A DNA stretch of 64,000 nt from JACCWP01 sp963801045 (GTDB lineage: Bacteria; Actinomycetota; Actinomycetes; Propionibacteriales; Nocardioidaceae). This document shows positions 45,770 through 55,561 of the stretch, piece after piece. How positions within the stretch are numbered: the stretch's first letter is position 1; each line of letters opens with the position of its first letter. Position numbers and translations under genes: made by a program. The notes below the pieces were generated by a model. That model had not been told where the DNA came from. It searched no databases and was given only the letters and a program-made list of their open reading frames with translations. The stretch spans positions 558,001 through 622,000 of the forward strand of contig CAWDDC010000003.1 in assembly GCA_963801045.1 (NCBI GenBank), read 5' to 3'.

Positions 45770-46370
45770 ATGCTAGGACAGTGGAGGACCAAGGCACGGG
45801 TACGGGCGACGGTGGCTGCCGCCCGCCGGGCCCGACCCGCCGACGAACGGACCGAGGCGGCGACGCTGATCGCCGAGCGGGTGCTCGCGCTGCCCGAGGT
45901 GGTCACGGCCGGCACCGTCGCCGCGTACGTGTCGACCCAGCGACGAGCCGGGGACGCTGCCGCTGCGAGCCGCTCTGCGTGCGCGCGGCACCCGCGTGCT
46001 GCTGCCGGTGCTGCTGCCCGACGGCGACCTCGACTGGGCGGTCGACGACGGCGCGGTGCGGCCCGGACTGCGACCGTCGATCGAGGAGCCCACCGGCGCC
46101 CGCCTCGGCAGCGCGGCGATCGCCGACGCCGACGTCGTCGTGTGCCCGGCGACGGCGGTCGCCTCCGACGGCACCCGGCTCGGCAAGGGCGGCGGCTCGT
46201 ACGACCGCGCGCTCGCACGCACCGACGCCCTCGCCGTCGCGCTGCTGCACGACGACGAGCTGCTGGCCCGGCTCCCCCGGGACCCGCACGACCGCCCGGT
46301 GCACGTGGCGGTCACGCCGACCCGCACGGTGCGGCTGCGGGCTACGGCTCGCTCCAGCCCGGAGGGATGA
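45770..46370 (+). CDS. 5-formyltetrahydrofolate cyclo-ligase (one frameshift)
   Basis: About 199 residues from ATG 45770 (start uncertain). The N terminus is KARVRATVAAARRARPADER; after one extra base near 45925 the frame gives STQDEPGTLPLRAALRARG. The substrate/ATP region reads DADVVVCPATAVASDGTRLG, KGGGSYDRALARTDALAVAL, with the GGGYYDR-like motif as GGGSYDR. It converts 5-formyl-THF to 5,10-methenyl-THF using ATP. Its position divergent from galU matches mycobacteria. The last 29 bases overlap the 3' end of the convergent acylase gene. Confidence 0.9.
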
Positions 46371-48908
46371 GCCGCAGCACGTGCTCGGCCACGTCGTCGA
46401 CCGCCTCCGGGGTGAACGGCCAGGCGAGCGTCTCGCCGTCGGCCCACAGCTCGGTCTGGTCGTCGTAGTTGCCGGAGAACGCGTGTCCGGAGGCGCCGCC
46501 GATCGTGATCCACCGGGCCGCGTCCAGGTCGTCCATCGGCACCACCATGCGCAACGACGGCACCGCGTCGGCGTCGAAGCCCTCGTCGGCCAGCCAGCTG
46601 GTGGCGTTGACCGCCCCGCCTCCGCCGGCGAGGTCGAAGGGGCCACGGTTGAACAGCGCCTCCACCGCGGAGATGCCGGACTCGCCGAGCGTCGGGTTGA
46701 CCAGCTCGAGCTGGTGGATGGCGCCCCAGGACCACTCGTCGGGGTCGAGCGCGATCATGCTGGTCAGGTCGTTGCGGGCCTGCTGCATCGCCTGCGTCAG
46801 CACGTCGTCGCGGTCCTCGCGCACGCCGTCGGTCGTCGACGTCGTCCCACCAGTCGGAGTCGGGGTCGTCCAGCAGCTGCTGCACCACCTCGAACCACCG
46901 CTCGTCGCCCTCCGGCCACACCGCCTCCGGCAGCTGGTCCTGGAAGGTGAGCTCCAAGACGTTGCGCCACACCACGTTGAAGTACGCCGCCGCGGCCGAG
47001 TCGGCCGGCTGGGTGCCGTCCCAGTCCTCCAGCAGCTGCTGGCCCTGGCGCTGGTACGTCGACGACATCCTGCTGGTCGAGCAGCAGCGGCACCAGTGAC
47101 TCCGCCATCGGGTGCAGGGTGTCGTTCTGCAGCTCGACGGTCTCGCTCGACGGTCCAGTCGTCGCGCTCGGCGAGCAGGTCGCGGATGCGCTGCGAGCGG
47201 TAGCCGTACGACGTGTCCGCCCCGAGCGTCCAGCGGTAGTCGGCGGGGTCGACGACCGCCTGGTTGGCCGTGACGATGATCCCGTCGGCGGGGTCGAGCG
47301 TCCACGGCAGCTGCTCGAACGGCACCGTGCCGCTCCAGCCGTAGCGGGCGTCCCAGCCGGGCACCGGCCACCGCCCGTCACCCAGCCGGCGCACCGGGAT
47401 CGTGCCCGGTGCCTGGTAGCCGATGTGGCCGTCGACGTCGGCGTAGACGAGGTTCTGCGACGGCACCGCGAACAGCCGGGCGGCGGCCCGGAACTCGTCC
47501 CACGACTGCGCCCGGTTGAGGGCGAACAGCGAGTCCATCGTCCGGCCCGGCTCCAGGGCGGTCCACCGCAGCGAGACGGCGTAGTCGGCGTCGCCCGACG
47601 ACCGGGCCACCGGAGCGGCGTCGGCGACGTCGGCCGCGTCGTCGTCGAAGTCGGACAGCAGCGGCCCGTGCCGGGTGGACCGCACGGTCCGGGTCACCGG
47701 TTCGTCCTCGCCGGCGATCTCGAACTTCTCCTCGCGTACGGACATCTCGACCCAGCGCCCGTCGTACAGGTAGCGGTCGCCGTCGACCTGCTCGACGTAG
47801 AGGTCGGACACGTCGGCGTACATCGTGGTGAGTCCCCAGGCGACCCGGTCGTTGTGCCCGAGGAAGACCCCGGGCACCCCCGAGAACGTCGCGCCGGCCA
47901 CCTCGAACGGGCACTCCGGCCCGACGTCACGGCAGTGCAGCCCCATCTGCTCCCAGATCCCGGGCATCGCCGGCGCCAGGTGCGGGTCGTTGGCGAGGAT
48001 CGGCGCGCCGCTGTCGGTGTGCGTCCCCGGAGATCGCCCACGAGTTGCTGCCGATGCCCTGCGCCGGTGCCCAGCAGCTCCGGCACCTCGGCGGCGGTCT
48101 CGGCCAGCTCGTCCAGCCCGGGGGCGATGGCCCGCCGCACGGCGGGGCCGAGGGGTGGTCGGGCGCCCGCCGACGTCGGCTCCGCGTCGGGGTCGAAGCG
48201 GCCGTCGACGATGCCGCCGCGGTCGAGGATCGGCTGGTGCTCGTCGACCGGGTAGTCGGGGTAGAGCTCCTCGACCTGCCGCGGCGTGACCGTCGTCGAC
48301 GAGAGCACCCGGGCGATCTCGTCCGGCGCGTTGCTGCGCAGGTCCCAGGCGAGCGCCTTCAGCCAGGCCAGCGAGTCGGTCGGCGTCCAGGGGTCGGGGG
48401 CGTAGTCCGGGCCGGTGAGCCCCAGCACCGCGTACTCCAGCGACAGCTCGGCCGACTCCCGGTCCTCGAGGTAGGCGTTGACGCCGTCGGCGTAGGCCTG
48501 CAGGTAGGCGCGCGTGTCGGGGTCGAGCAGCGCGAGCTCCTGCTCGGCGACGTCGTACCAGCCCAGGGAGCGGACGTAGACGTCGGTCTCCAGCGCGCTG
48601 TCGCCCACCAGCTCGGACAGCCGGCCGGCGGTGACGTGGCGCCGGAAGTCCATCTCGAAGAACCGGTCCTGCGCGTGCACGAAGCCCTGGGTGAAGAACA
48701 GGTCCTCGGCCGAGTCGGCGTAGATCTGCGGGATGCCGTGCGCGTCGCGGAGCACGTCGACCGGGCGGTTCACGCCCTCGACGATCAGCTCGCCCTCGGT
48801 CTGCGGGAACGAGCGGCGTACGGTCCAGCCGCCCCAGGCCGTGCCCGCCACCAGCAGCGCGACCAGCCCGACGGCCACCCAGACGGTGATCCTCCCGGCC
48901 CGGCCCAC
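46342..48908 (-). CDS. Penicillin acylase-family N-terminal nucleophile hydrolase (frameshifted)
   Basis: About 854 residues from GTG 48908, with an N-terminal anchor/signal (ITVWVAVGLVALLVAGTAWG). The alpha chain region has VDVLRDAHGIPQIYADSAED, LFFTQGFVHAQDRFFEMDFR. The autoprocessing site reads GIGSNSWAISG, where Ser becomes the nucleophile of the beta chain (near 48050). The beta chain has LANDPHLAPAMPGIWEQMGL, PGVFLGHNDRVAWGLTTMYA and IIVTANQAVVDPADYRW. At least five one-base shifts occur, near 48070, 48020, 47150, 47070 and 46845. Relatives cleave acyl amides including penicillins and acyl-homoserine lactones. The substrate is unknown. Probably exported. Confidence 0.88.
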
Positions 48909-49020
48909 CCGGTGATTGTGCCTGCCGGGTTCGTGACCGGTCGCACCGAGGGTGATGGCACACTTGGCAGTCGAGGGTGGAGAGTGCCAACGCCGACGCC
49001 CGACCGGAGGAGACCGACCC

Positions 49021-49413
49021 GTGCCGACCTACCAGTACCTCTGCACGGCCTGCGAGCGGCCGCTCGAGGCCCAGCAGCGGTTCAGCGACGACGCGCTCAC
49101 GGAGTGTCCGGAGTGCGGCGGTCGGCTGCGCAAGGTGTTCTCGGCGGTCGGCGTCGTGTTCAAGGGCTCGGGCTTCTACCGCAACGACAGCCGGGCCGCG
49201 GCCAACGGGTCCGAGGGCTCGGCGAGCGGCGACAGCGGCGACACGGGTGGCGACACGGGTGGCGACAAGGGCGCGGAGAAGTCGTCCGAGAAGTCGTCGG
49301 AGAAGTCGGCTGCCACGTCCGGGGACAAGAGCGGCGACAAGGCCACCGCCACGAGCTCCGGCGGCGACAAGAAGCCGGCGTCGAGCAGCAGCTCCTCCGA
49401 CTCGGCCGCCTGA
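49021..49413 (+). CDS. FmdB-family zinc-ribbon protein (Ruc-like)
   Basis: The gene is intact, 130 residues. GTG 49021 follows GGAGGAG. MPTYQYLCTACERPLEAQQR and ALTECPECGGRLRKVFSAVG place four cysteines as two CxxC pairs for zinc, followed by VVFKGSGFYRNDSR. The last 70 residues are low-complexity Gly/Asp/Ser/Lys with repeats such as KSSEKSSEKS and GDTGGDTGGDKG, predicted disordered. In M. tuberculosis the syntenic FmdB protein (Rv0991c, Ruc) is a redox-regulated chaperone; the same neighbourhood here supports orthology (from memory). Confidence 0.88.
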   Translation: MPTYQYLCTACERPLEAQQRFSDDALTECPECGGRLRKVFSAVGVVFKGSGFYRNDSRAAANGSEGSASGDSGDTGGDTGGDKGAEKSSEKSSEKSAATSGDKSGDKATATSSGGDKKPASSSSSSDSAA

Positions 49414-49493
49414 GCCCGCGCGGCGCGGGTCCGACGCACCCGCCTGTGGACGGCGCCCGCCACCACCGCGTCGATCGCTCCTAGCGTGCCGGC

Positions 49494-50114
49494 GTGGATG
49501 CATCCTGGCGCTCTGCTCGTCGCGACCTGAGCCGCACCGTGACCCGGCACCGCCGGGCGCTCGCGGCGCTGGCCGCTGCCCTGGCGGTGCTCAGCGCCCT
49601 CACCGTCCTGCGACCCGATCCGGCTCCGACCGACGCGGTCGCCGTCGCCGCGCGCGACCTGCCGAGCGGCACCCGGCTGGCCGCCGGCGACGTGGCCACC
49701 CAGCGGCTGCCCCCGGAGGCGGTGCCCGACGGTGCCTACCGTCCCGACGACGCCCCGCTCGGCCGGCTGGTCGCCGCGCCGGTGCGGCGCGGCCAGCCGC
49801 TCACCGACACCGGTCTCGTCGGCCCCGGCCTGGCCGCCGGCCTCCCGGCCGGTCAGGTCCTCGCCAGTGTCGCCGTGCCCGCCGCCACCGGCTGGCTGGT
49901 GCGTCCGGGCGACGTCGTCGACGTGGTCGCGGGTGCGGCCCACGGGTCCTCGGCCGAGGTGGTCGCCACCGCGGCGACCGTCGTCGCGGTGCCCCCGGCA
50001 TCGGCGGCCGACCAGGCCCAGCCGCTGGTGCTCGCCGTCGACGACAGCTCCGCCCTCACGGTGGCGCAGGCGGCGCTGGTCTCGCCACTCGACCTGCTGG
50101 TGCGGTCCACGTGA
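49494..50114 (+). CDS. SAF-domain membrane-anchored protein (CpaB-like)
   Basis: The gene is intact, 206 residues from GTG 49494, six bases after TAGCGT, so likely leaderless. One helix (RALAALAAALAVLSALTVLR) is followed by a SAF domain: AVAVAARDLPSGTRLAAGDV, ATQRLPPEAVPDGAY, PLGRLVAAPVRRGQPLTDT. A RcpC/CpaB-like region follows (LVRPGDVVDVVAGAAHGSSA). CpaB helps assemble Flp pili, but no pilin or ATPase genes are here. Similar lone proteins sit between the FmdB gene and mscL in relatives. Function unknown. Confidence 0.82.
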   Translation: MDASWRSARRDLSRTVTRHRRALAALAAALAVLSALTVLRPDPAPTDAVAVAARDLPSGTRLAAGDVATQRLPPEAVPDGAYRPDDAPLGRLVAAPVRRGQPLTDTGLVGPGLAAGLPAGQVLASVAVPAATGWLVRPGDVVDVVAGAAHGSSAEVVATAATVVAVPPASAADQAQPLVLAVDDSSALTVAQAALVSPLDLLVRST

Positions 50115-50183
50115 CGTCGGCCGGACCGGCGTCACTACGGTGGCGCCCGGCGCACGCCGCGTCGCGGTCACCAGGAGGTCAGC

Positions 50184-50591
50184 ATGCTCAAGGGCTTCAA
50201 GGAGTTCTTGTTCCGGGGCAACATCGTCGATCTCGCGGTCGCCGTGGTCATCGGCACCGCGTTCGTCGCGCTGGTGGCGGCGTTCTCCACCTACGTCATC
50301 AACCCGATCATCGCGTCGATCGGCGGTGACGGCTCGCTCGGACTGGGCTTCGAGATCCGGTCGGGCAACCCCAGCACGTTCGTCGACATCGGGGCGCTCA
50401 TCACCGCGTGCCTCACGTTCGCCATCACGGCAGCGGTCGTCTACTTCGTCGTCGTGGTACCGCTGAAGAAGGTGACCGAGCGGATGTCCGCGGCGCCGGA
50501 GGCGCCGACCACTCCCCCGGACCTGCAGCTGCTCACCGAGATCCGGGACCTGCTCGCCGCGCAGCAGCGGCCGGCGCCGCCGCCCGGCTGA
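50184..50591 (+). CDS. mscL: Large-conductance mechanosensitive channel
   Basis: The gene is intact, 135 residues with AGGAGG before ATG 50184. MLKGFKEFLFRGNIVDLAVA, VVIGTAFVALVAAFSTYVIN is the MscL N-terminal helix and pore-lining TM1; FVDIGALITACLTFAITAAV, VYFVVVVPLKKVTER is TM2. The C-terminal bundle helix LQLLTEIRDLLAAQ is present. The pentameric channel opens under membrane tension and releases solutes on osmotic downshock. Confidence 0.97.
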   Translation: MLKGFKEFLFRGNIVDLAVAVVIGTAFVALVAAFSTYVINPIIASIGGDGSLGLGFEIRSGNPSTFVDIGALITACLTFAITAAVVYFVVVVPLKKVTERMSAAPEAPTTPPDLQLLTEIRDLLAAQQRPAPPPG

Positions 50592-50622
50592 GCTCCTCCC
50601 GGCAGCTGACTCCTGGCAGCTC

Positions 50623-50790
50623 TCACTCGTGGTGCGGGGGCACCTCACGCCGCAGCTCGGCGTCGCGCTGCTCGCTGTCCGACTCCGACCAGCCCTCGTC
50701 GCGGTCGTCGTCGGCGCGCTCGGTGGAGGTGTCCCCGGCAGCGGCGAGCCGCCGGCGTCGGCGCGCCTCGCGCTCGCGGTCGTCGCTCAT
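50623..50790 (-). CDS. Small charged protein of unknown function
   Basis: A 55-residue reading frame whose ATG overlaps the stop of the epimerase gene (ATGA). It begins MSDDREREARRRRRLAAAGD and continues TSTERADDDRDEGWSESDSE, QRDAELRREVPPHHE. Composition is basic then acidic, with no hydrophobic segment. Start/stop coupling to a real gene and a composition typical of short actinobacterial hypothetical proteins argue that it is expressed. I do not recognise the family. Confidence 0.5.
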   Translation of the reverse strand: MSDDREREARRRRRLAAAGDTSTERADDDRDEGWSESDSEQRDAELRREVPPHHE

Positions 50791-51695
50791 GCCACGTCGG
50801 GCAGCAGGCTGAGCACCCAGTCGGCGGACAGCTCGCGGTGCCGCGGCTTCCAGCCCGTCGTGCGCATGAACGACCGCGAGCTGACCCGCTGCGAACGCGT
50901 CAGCAGCTCGACCCGCTCGCCGCCGAGCCGCAGCAGCGGACGCGGCAGGAACGTGGACCGGTTGCGGCCGACCGCGTGGGCCAGCATCTGGGCGAGCTCG
51001 CGACGCCGCACCGGCTCGGCGCCGACGTTGTAGACGCCGCTGGGCGCCGACAGCGCCGCCAGCACCGCGGTTCCGACGTCCTCGCCGTTGAGCAGGTGCA
51101 CCCAGCCGTCCGGCGGCCCGAAGGCCGCCGGCTGACCAGCACGGGCGCGAGCCAGCCGCCATCGGGTGTAGTCGTCGTCGCCGATGATGCCGCCGAAGCG
51201 GAGCACCAGGCTGTCGCGGCTGCCGTTGCCGAACTCCTGCGCGTGCGCCTCGGCCATGACCATCGGCTCGGTGGCCCGGTTGACGACGACGGGGCTGTCC
51301 TCGCCCAGCCACTCCTCGCCACCGTCGCCGTAGACCAGGCTGGCCGACTCCTGCACCAGGCGTCGTACGCCGGCCGCGCGCGCTGCCTCGGCGACCAGCC
51401 GGGAGCCCTCGGCGCGGATCCGGTCGTTGACCCGCCAGGCGCCGGGACGCATCGCGGAGAAGCCCACCGGCACGTGGGTGGCGAGGTTGCAGACGACGTC
51501 GCAGCCGGTGAACGCGGTGACCAGACCGTCAGGGTCGAACAGCCCGCCGATGACCGGCTCGACGCCGATGTCGCTGAGGAAGCGGGCCCGCTCGGCCGAC
51601 CGGGCGAGGCCGTGCACGTCATGGCCGGCACCCAGCAGCGCGGAGACCACGGAGCGCCCCATCACCCCGGTGGCACCGGTGACGAACACCTGCAC
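50787..51695 (-). CDS. NAD-dependent epimerase/dehydratase (extended SDR)
   Basis: The gene is intact, 302 residues from GTG 51695 after AGGAGA. VQVFVTGATGVMGRSVVSAL is the NAD-binding loop. VVCNLATHVPVGFSAMRPGA, VQESASLVYGDGGEEWLGED and LVLRFGGIIGDDDYTRWRLA are typical of atypical extended SDRs; the YxxxK tyrosine position is diverged. The substrate is unknown; a nucleotide sugar is possible but not specifically supported. It is followed by the coupled 55-residue frame at 50623. Confidence 0.85.
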   Translation of the reverse strand: MQVFVTGATGVMGRSVVSALLGAGHDVHGLARSAERARFLSDIGVEPVIGGLFDPDGLVTAFTGCDVVCNLATHVPVGFSAMRPGAWRVNDRIRAEGSRLVAEAARAAGVRRLVQESASLVYGDGGEEWLGEDSPVVVNRATEPMVMAEAHAQEFGNGSRDSLVLRFGGIIGDDDYTRWRLARARAGQPAAFGPPDGWVHLLNGEDVGTAVLAALSAPSGVYNVGAEPVRRRELAQMLAHAVGRNRSTFLPRPLLRLGGERVELLTRSQRVSSRSFMRTTGWKPRHRELSADWVLSLLPDVA

Positions 51696-51840
51696 GGCGT
51701 TCTCCTCTCGACCCCGAGCCTGGCTTGACGTCACGATCCGGTAACGACCAACCGGCACTGTACGCCCCGACCTGCCCTCGGGACAGTGCTCGTCGACCCA
51801 GCCTGGCGAGGCCCGGGGTGGGTACGCCAGGATCGACCCC

Positions 51841-52512
51841 ATGCGCAGCGATCTGTTCGCCCAGGACAACTACGAGCAGCAGTCGACCGAGCGGTGGGTG
51901 CTGCAGAGCAAGAAGATGCTCCGGGTCACGCTCGGTGAGGAGGTGCTGTCCGCCAAGGGCGCGATGGTGGCCTTCCAGGGCCAGATCCAGTTCAACCACG
52001 AGGGGTCGGGCAGCCTCGGCAAGTTCGTCCGCCGGGCGATGACCAGCGAGGACACCCCGCTGATGCGGGTGAGCGGGCAGGGCGAGGTGTTCTTCGCCCG
52101 GGAGGCCGCGAGCGTGTTCCTCATCCACCTCGAGAACGACGCGATCAGCGTCAACGGCAGCAGCCTGCTGGCCTTCGACGCCTCGCTGCAGTGGGACGTC
52201 CACCGCACGAAGGGTGCGGGCATGATGACCGGCGGGCTGTTCAACACCCTCATCCAGGGCACCGGCACCGTCGCGCTCACCTCGGACGGGCAGCCGATGC
52301 TGCTGGACTGCTCGCAGCAGCCGACGTTCACCGACACCCAGGCCACGGTGTGCTGGTCGGCCAGCCTCACGCCCGACGTGGTGAGCAGCATGAACGTGAA
52401 GTCGATGCTGCGCGGCGGCAGCGGCGAGGCCGTGCAGTACCAGTTCCACGGCCAGGGATTCGTCGTGGTGCAGCCGTCCGAGGGCGCGACAGTCCCGCCG
52501 CACTCGCACTGA
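51841..52512 (+). CDS. AIM24-family protein
   Basis: The gene is intact, 223 residues from ATG 51841. The beta-rich AIM24/TIGR00266 fold (PF01987) is suggested by MLRVTLGEEVLSAKGAMVAF, GQIQFNHEGSGSLGKFVRRA, GEVFFAREAASVFLIHLEND, FNTLIQGTGTVALTSDGQPM and YQFHGQGFVVVQPSEG at the end. There are no membrane helices. The function of bacterial members is unclear; the yeast namesake acts in mitochondrial inner membrane organisation. Single gene, divergent from the epimerase. Confidence 0.85.
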   Translation: MRSDLFAQDNYEQQSTERWVLQSKKMLRVTLGEEVLSAKGAMVAFQGQIQFNHEGSGSLGKFVRRAMTSEDTPLMRVSGQGEVFFAREAASVFLIHLENDAISVNGSSLLAFDASLQWDVHRTKGAGMMTGGLFNTLIQGTGTVALTSDGQPMLLDCSQQPTFTDTQATVCWSASLTPDVVSSMNVKSMLRGGSGEAVQYQFHGQGFVVVQPSEGATVPPHSH

Positions 52513-52625
52513 CGCGCGCCGAGCACGGTCCGTACGCCGCCGCGCAGCGAGTGACGCAGGTCACATAGCCCCGCCGGGAAGAAAACCGGATGACGCGGTC
52601 GTTCCGTCCTTCGTAACCTCTGGAT

Positions 52626-52646
52626 GAAACGGAACAGTTCCGTTTC
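52626..52646. promoter_or_regulatory. TetR operator upstream of the tetR-MFS operon
   Basis: GAAACGGAAC (52626-52635) and GTTCCGTTTC (52637-52646) form a perfect inverted repeat around one A. It ends 26 bases before the tetR ATG and just after a TAACCT -10-like element (about 52613), so binding would block the promoter or early transcription. This is the usual layout of an autoregulated TetR-efflux pair. Confidence 0.72.
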
Positions 52647-52672
52647 CAGGAGGTGAACGACAGGAGCGACCC

Positions 52673-53287
52673 ATGCCACCGGCACACCGCCCCCGGGTGG
52701 AGGGCGACCGCGAGGACGAGATCCTCGCGGCCACCGTCCGCGTGCTGGCCGACGTCGGTTACGACCGGCTCACGATGGACCAGGTCGCGACCGAGGCACG
52801 AGCCAGCAAGGCGACGCTCTACCGCCGGTGGGACGGCAAGGCGATGCTCGTCGTCGACGCCGTCACGCGGGCCAAGGGCCTGCCCGACCCGGTCGTGCCC
52901 GACACCGGTTCGCTGCGAGGCGACCTGCTGCGGCTGTTCTGCGGCCCGGCCGGCATCACCGAGCGGCTCCCGATGTCGGTGCTGAGTGGTCTGATGACGG
53001 CACTGCACACCGACGAGGCGCTCTCGACCGCGTGGCGCGAGCGCTTCCTGGCTCCGCGGATGGCGGTCACCCGCGAGGTGTTCCGCCAGGCGCAGGAGCG
53101 GGGCGAGGTCTGTCCCGACGCCGACCTCGACGTGCTCGACACCGTGCTCCCGAGCATGTGCGCGTTCCAGGGCACCGTGCTGGGCCGCGACGTCGACGAG
53201 GACTACGTCGCCCGCGTCATCGACCAGCTCCTGCTGCCCGCGCTCCGACCCCCGACACCCGATACCTCGACTTCCACAAAGGACTGA
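52673..53287 (+). CDS. TetR-family repressor of the adjacent efflux pump
   Basis: The gene is intact, 204 residues from ATG 52673. The helix-turn-helix is LTMDQVATEARASKATLYRR, followed by WDGKAMLVVDAVTRAKG. The C-terminal domain (TetR_C_11/33-like) includes MTALHTDEALSTAWRERFLA and LDTVLPSMCAFQGTVLGRDV. It is four bases upstream of the MFS gene and downstream of the palindrome at 52626. It is likely released by a pump substrate. Confidence 0.9.
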   Translation: MPPAHRPRVEGDREDEILAATVRVLADVGYDRLTMDQVATEARASKATLYRRWDGKAMLVVDAVTRAKGLPDPVVPDTGSLRGDLLRLFCGPAGITERLPMSVLSGLMTALHTDEALSTAWRERFLAPRMAVTREVFRQAQERGEVCPDADLDVLDTVLPSMCAFQGTVLGRDVDEDYVARVIDQLLLPALRPPTPDTSTSTKD

Positions 53288-53291
53288 CGGC

Positions 53292-54858
53292 ATGAGAAGA
53301 GATCCGATCGACACCGCGGCGCCACCATCGGCGGCCCGGTTCTCCGAGCACGGCCACCGCAACCTGGGGCTGGCGCTGGTGCTGATCAGCGCGGCGCAGC
53401 TGATGGTGGTGCTCGACGCCTCGGTGGTCAACATCGCGCTGCCGGGCATCCAGGACGACCTCGGCATCAGCGCCGCCAACCTGACCTGGGTCGTCACCTC
53501 CTACGCCATCGCGTTCGGCGGTCTGCTGCTGCTCGGCGGCCGGCTGGGTGACGTGATCGGACGCCGCAAGGTGTTCATCGGCGGGGTCCTGCTGTTCGCG
53601 TTCGCGTCGCTGCTCGGTGGCCTCGCGCAGACCGAGTGGCAGCTGCTCTCCGCCCGCGCCCTGCAGGGCGCGGGGGCGGCGGCGGCCTCGCCCACCGCTC
53701 TCGCACTGATCACGACGACCTTCCCGGCCGGGCCTCCGCGCAACCGGGCGTTCGCCGTCTACGCCGCCATGTCCGGAGCCGGCGCTGCCGTCGGACTGAT
53801 CCTCGGTGGCGCCCTGACCGAGGCGTCGTGGCGCTGGACGATGCTCATCAACGTGCCCATCGGCCTGGTCGTGGCGTTCCTGGCGCCGCGCTTCCTCGGC
53901 GAGTCGAAGCCGCAGCCCGGCCGCTGGGACCTGCCTGGCGCCTTCACGGCGACGCTGGGTCTGGTGTCGCTGGTCTACGGCTTCAACCACAAGGCACAGG
54001 TCGACACCGCCACCGGCAACCCGGCCACCTGGACCGAGTTCTGGACGCTCGGCCCGATCGTCATCGGCGCGGCCCTGCTGGTGGCGTTCTTCCTGATCGA
54101 GGCGCGCTCGCCGCACGCCCTGCTGCCGCTGCGCATCATCACCAACCGCACCCGAGCGGTGAGCTTCACGGTGATGCTCATCGTCGGCGCGGCGATCTTC
54201 GCGATGTTCTTGTTCCTGTCGCTGTTCATCCAGGACGTCATGGGCTACAGCCCGCTCAAGTCCGGCGTCGCCTTCCTGCCGTTCACGGTGGGGATCGTGG
54301 TCTCCGCTCAGGTGGCCTCGGCGCTCGCCTCCCGCGTCGATCCGCGCTGGATCGCCGGGTCCGGCGGCGCGCTGTCGGTGCTGGCGATGTTCGGCTACGG
54401 CCAGCTGACGGCCGAGTCCGGCTACGTCGGAGGCCTGCTGCCCTGGATCATCGTGCAGTCGGTCGGCATGGGCCTGCTGTTCGTCCCGCTGACATTGACG
54501 GCGGTCAGCGGTGTCGACAAGGCCGACGCCGGCGTGGGCTCGGCGGTGCTCAACACCGTCCAGCAGGTCGGCGGCGCGATCGGCATCGCGGTGCTCGGCA
54601 CGGTGTTCAGCCAACGGGATCACCGAGAAGATGACCGAGTTCGCCGCCTCCGGCACCGGGGGCGCTCCGCCCTCGCCGGAGCAGATGGCCTTCGCCGACA
54701 AGGTCGCGCACGCCTTCGGCACCACGGAGACGTTCGGCGTGGCGATCTGGATGATGGTGGCGGCGACCCTGATCACCGTCATCGGCCTCTCGGTCAAGCA
54801 CGAGGAGCTCGCGATGGACCCGCCGGAGCCGGTGGCCGAGCCGGAGACCGTCGGCTGA
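53292..54858 (+). CDS. DHA2-type MFS drug exporter, EmrB/QacA family (one frameshift)
   Basis: About 521 residues with 14 predicted helices. Motifs are VVLDASVVNIALPGIQDDLG (TM1, motif D1), GGRLGDVIGRRKVFIGGVLL (motif A), LLSARALQGAGAAAASPTAL (motif B region), AAMSGAGAAVGLILGGALTE (motif C) and SWRWTMLINVPIGLVVAFLA. One extra C near 54612 breaks VFSNGITEKMTEFA near the end. It is a proton-driven exporter of drugs or dyes under the adjacent TetR. Confidence 0.92.
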
Positions 54859-54900
54859 CCTGACTCCCGCGCGACGGCGGACGCGCCTATCCTTCCCGGC

Positions 54901-55542
54901 ATGGTGGCATCCGGGCAGGTGGGCGCGTTCGCCGTTGCGGCGCTCGTCCTCATCGCGATCCCGGGGCCGAGCGTCGTGTTCGTCGTCGGGCGGGCGCTCG
55001 CCCACGGCCGGCGCACCGCGCTGGCCTCCGTCATCGGCAACGAGCTCGGCCTGCTCGCGGCGGCGGTGTGCGTGGCGCTCGGCGTCGGCAGCGTGGTCGC
55101 CCGGTCGACGACCGTCTTCATGGTGGTCAAGCTGGTCGGGGCGGCCTACCTGGTCTGGCTCGGTGTGCAGGCCTTCCGGCACCGCGGCTCCCTGGGCGGG
55201 TCGGGCACCCCCGCCGGACGTCCCGTCCGCAGTGACTGGCAGGCCGTCCGGCAGGGCTTCGTCGTCGGCGTCACCAACCCCAAGACGTTCGTCATCCTCG
55301 CCTCCGTGCTCCCGCAGTTCGTCGACCGCGGGGCCGGCAACGTGGCGCTGCAGATGCTCGAGCTCGGCCTGGTCGCGGTGGCTATCGCGCTGGTGTGCGA
55401 CTCCTGCTGGAGCCTGGCAGCCGCGCGGGCACGTACCTGGTTCGCCAGCACCCCGGGGCGGACGCGGGTGGTCGGCGGCGTCGGCGGGGCGTCGATGATC
55501 GGCCTGGGTGTCAGCCTGGCCGTCTCCGGCACGCCCGAGTGA
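54901..55542 (+). CDS. LysE/RhtB-family exporter
   Basis: The gene is intact, 213 residues from ATG 54901, seven bases after TATCCT (leaderless). AFAVAALVLIAIPGPSVVFV, VGRALAHGRRTALASVIGNE, LVGAAYLVWLGVQAFRHRGS and QGFVVGVTNPKTFVILASVL match the LysE family with its PGP and NPK motifs. Six helices are expected. The family exports amino acids or similar small molecules. A class IV aminotransferase follows, but both have their own promoters. Confidence 0.9.
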   Translation: MVASGQVGAFAVAALVLIAIPGPSVVFVVGRALAHGRRTALASVIGNELGLLAAAVCVALGVGSVVARSTTVFMVVKLVGAAYLVWLGVQAFRHRGSLGGSGTPAGRPVRSDWQAVRQGFVVGVTNPKTFVILASVLPQFVDRGAGNVALQMLELGLVAVAIALVCDSCWSLAAARARTWFASTPGRTRVVGGVGGASMIGLGVSLAVSGTPE

Positions 55543-55561
55543 GTCGCTAGCCTGCGCCCTC

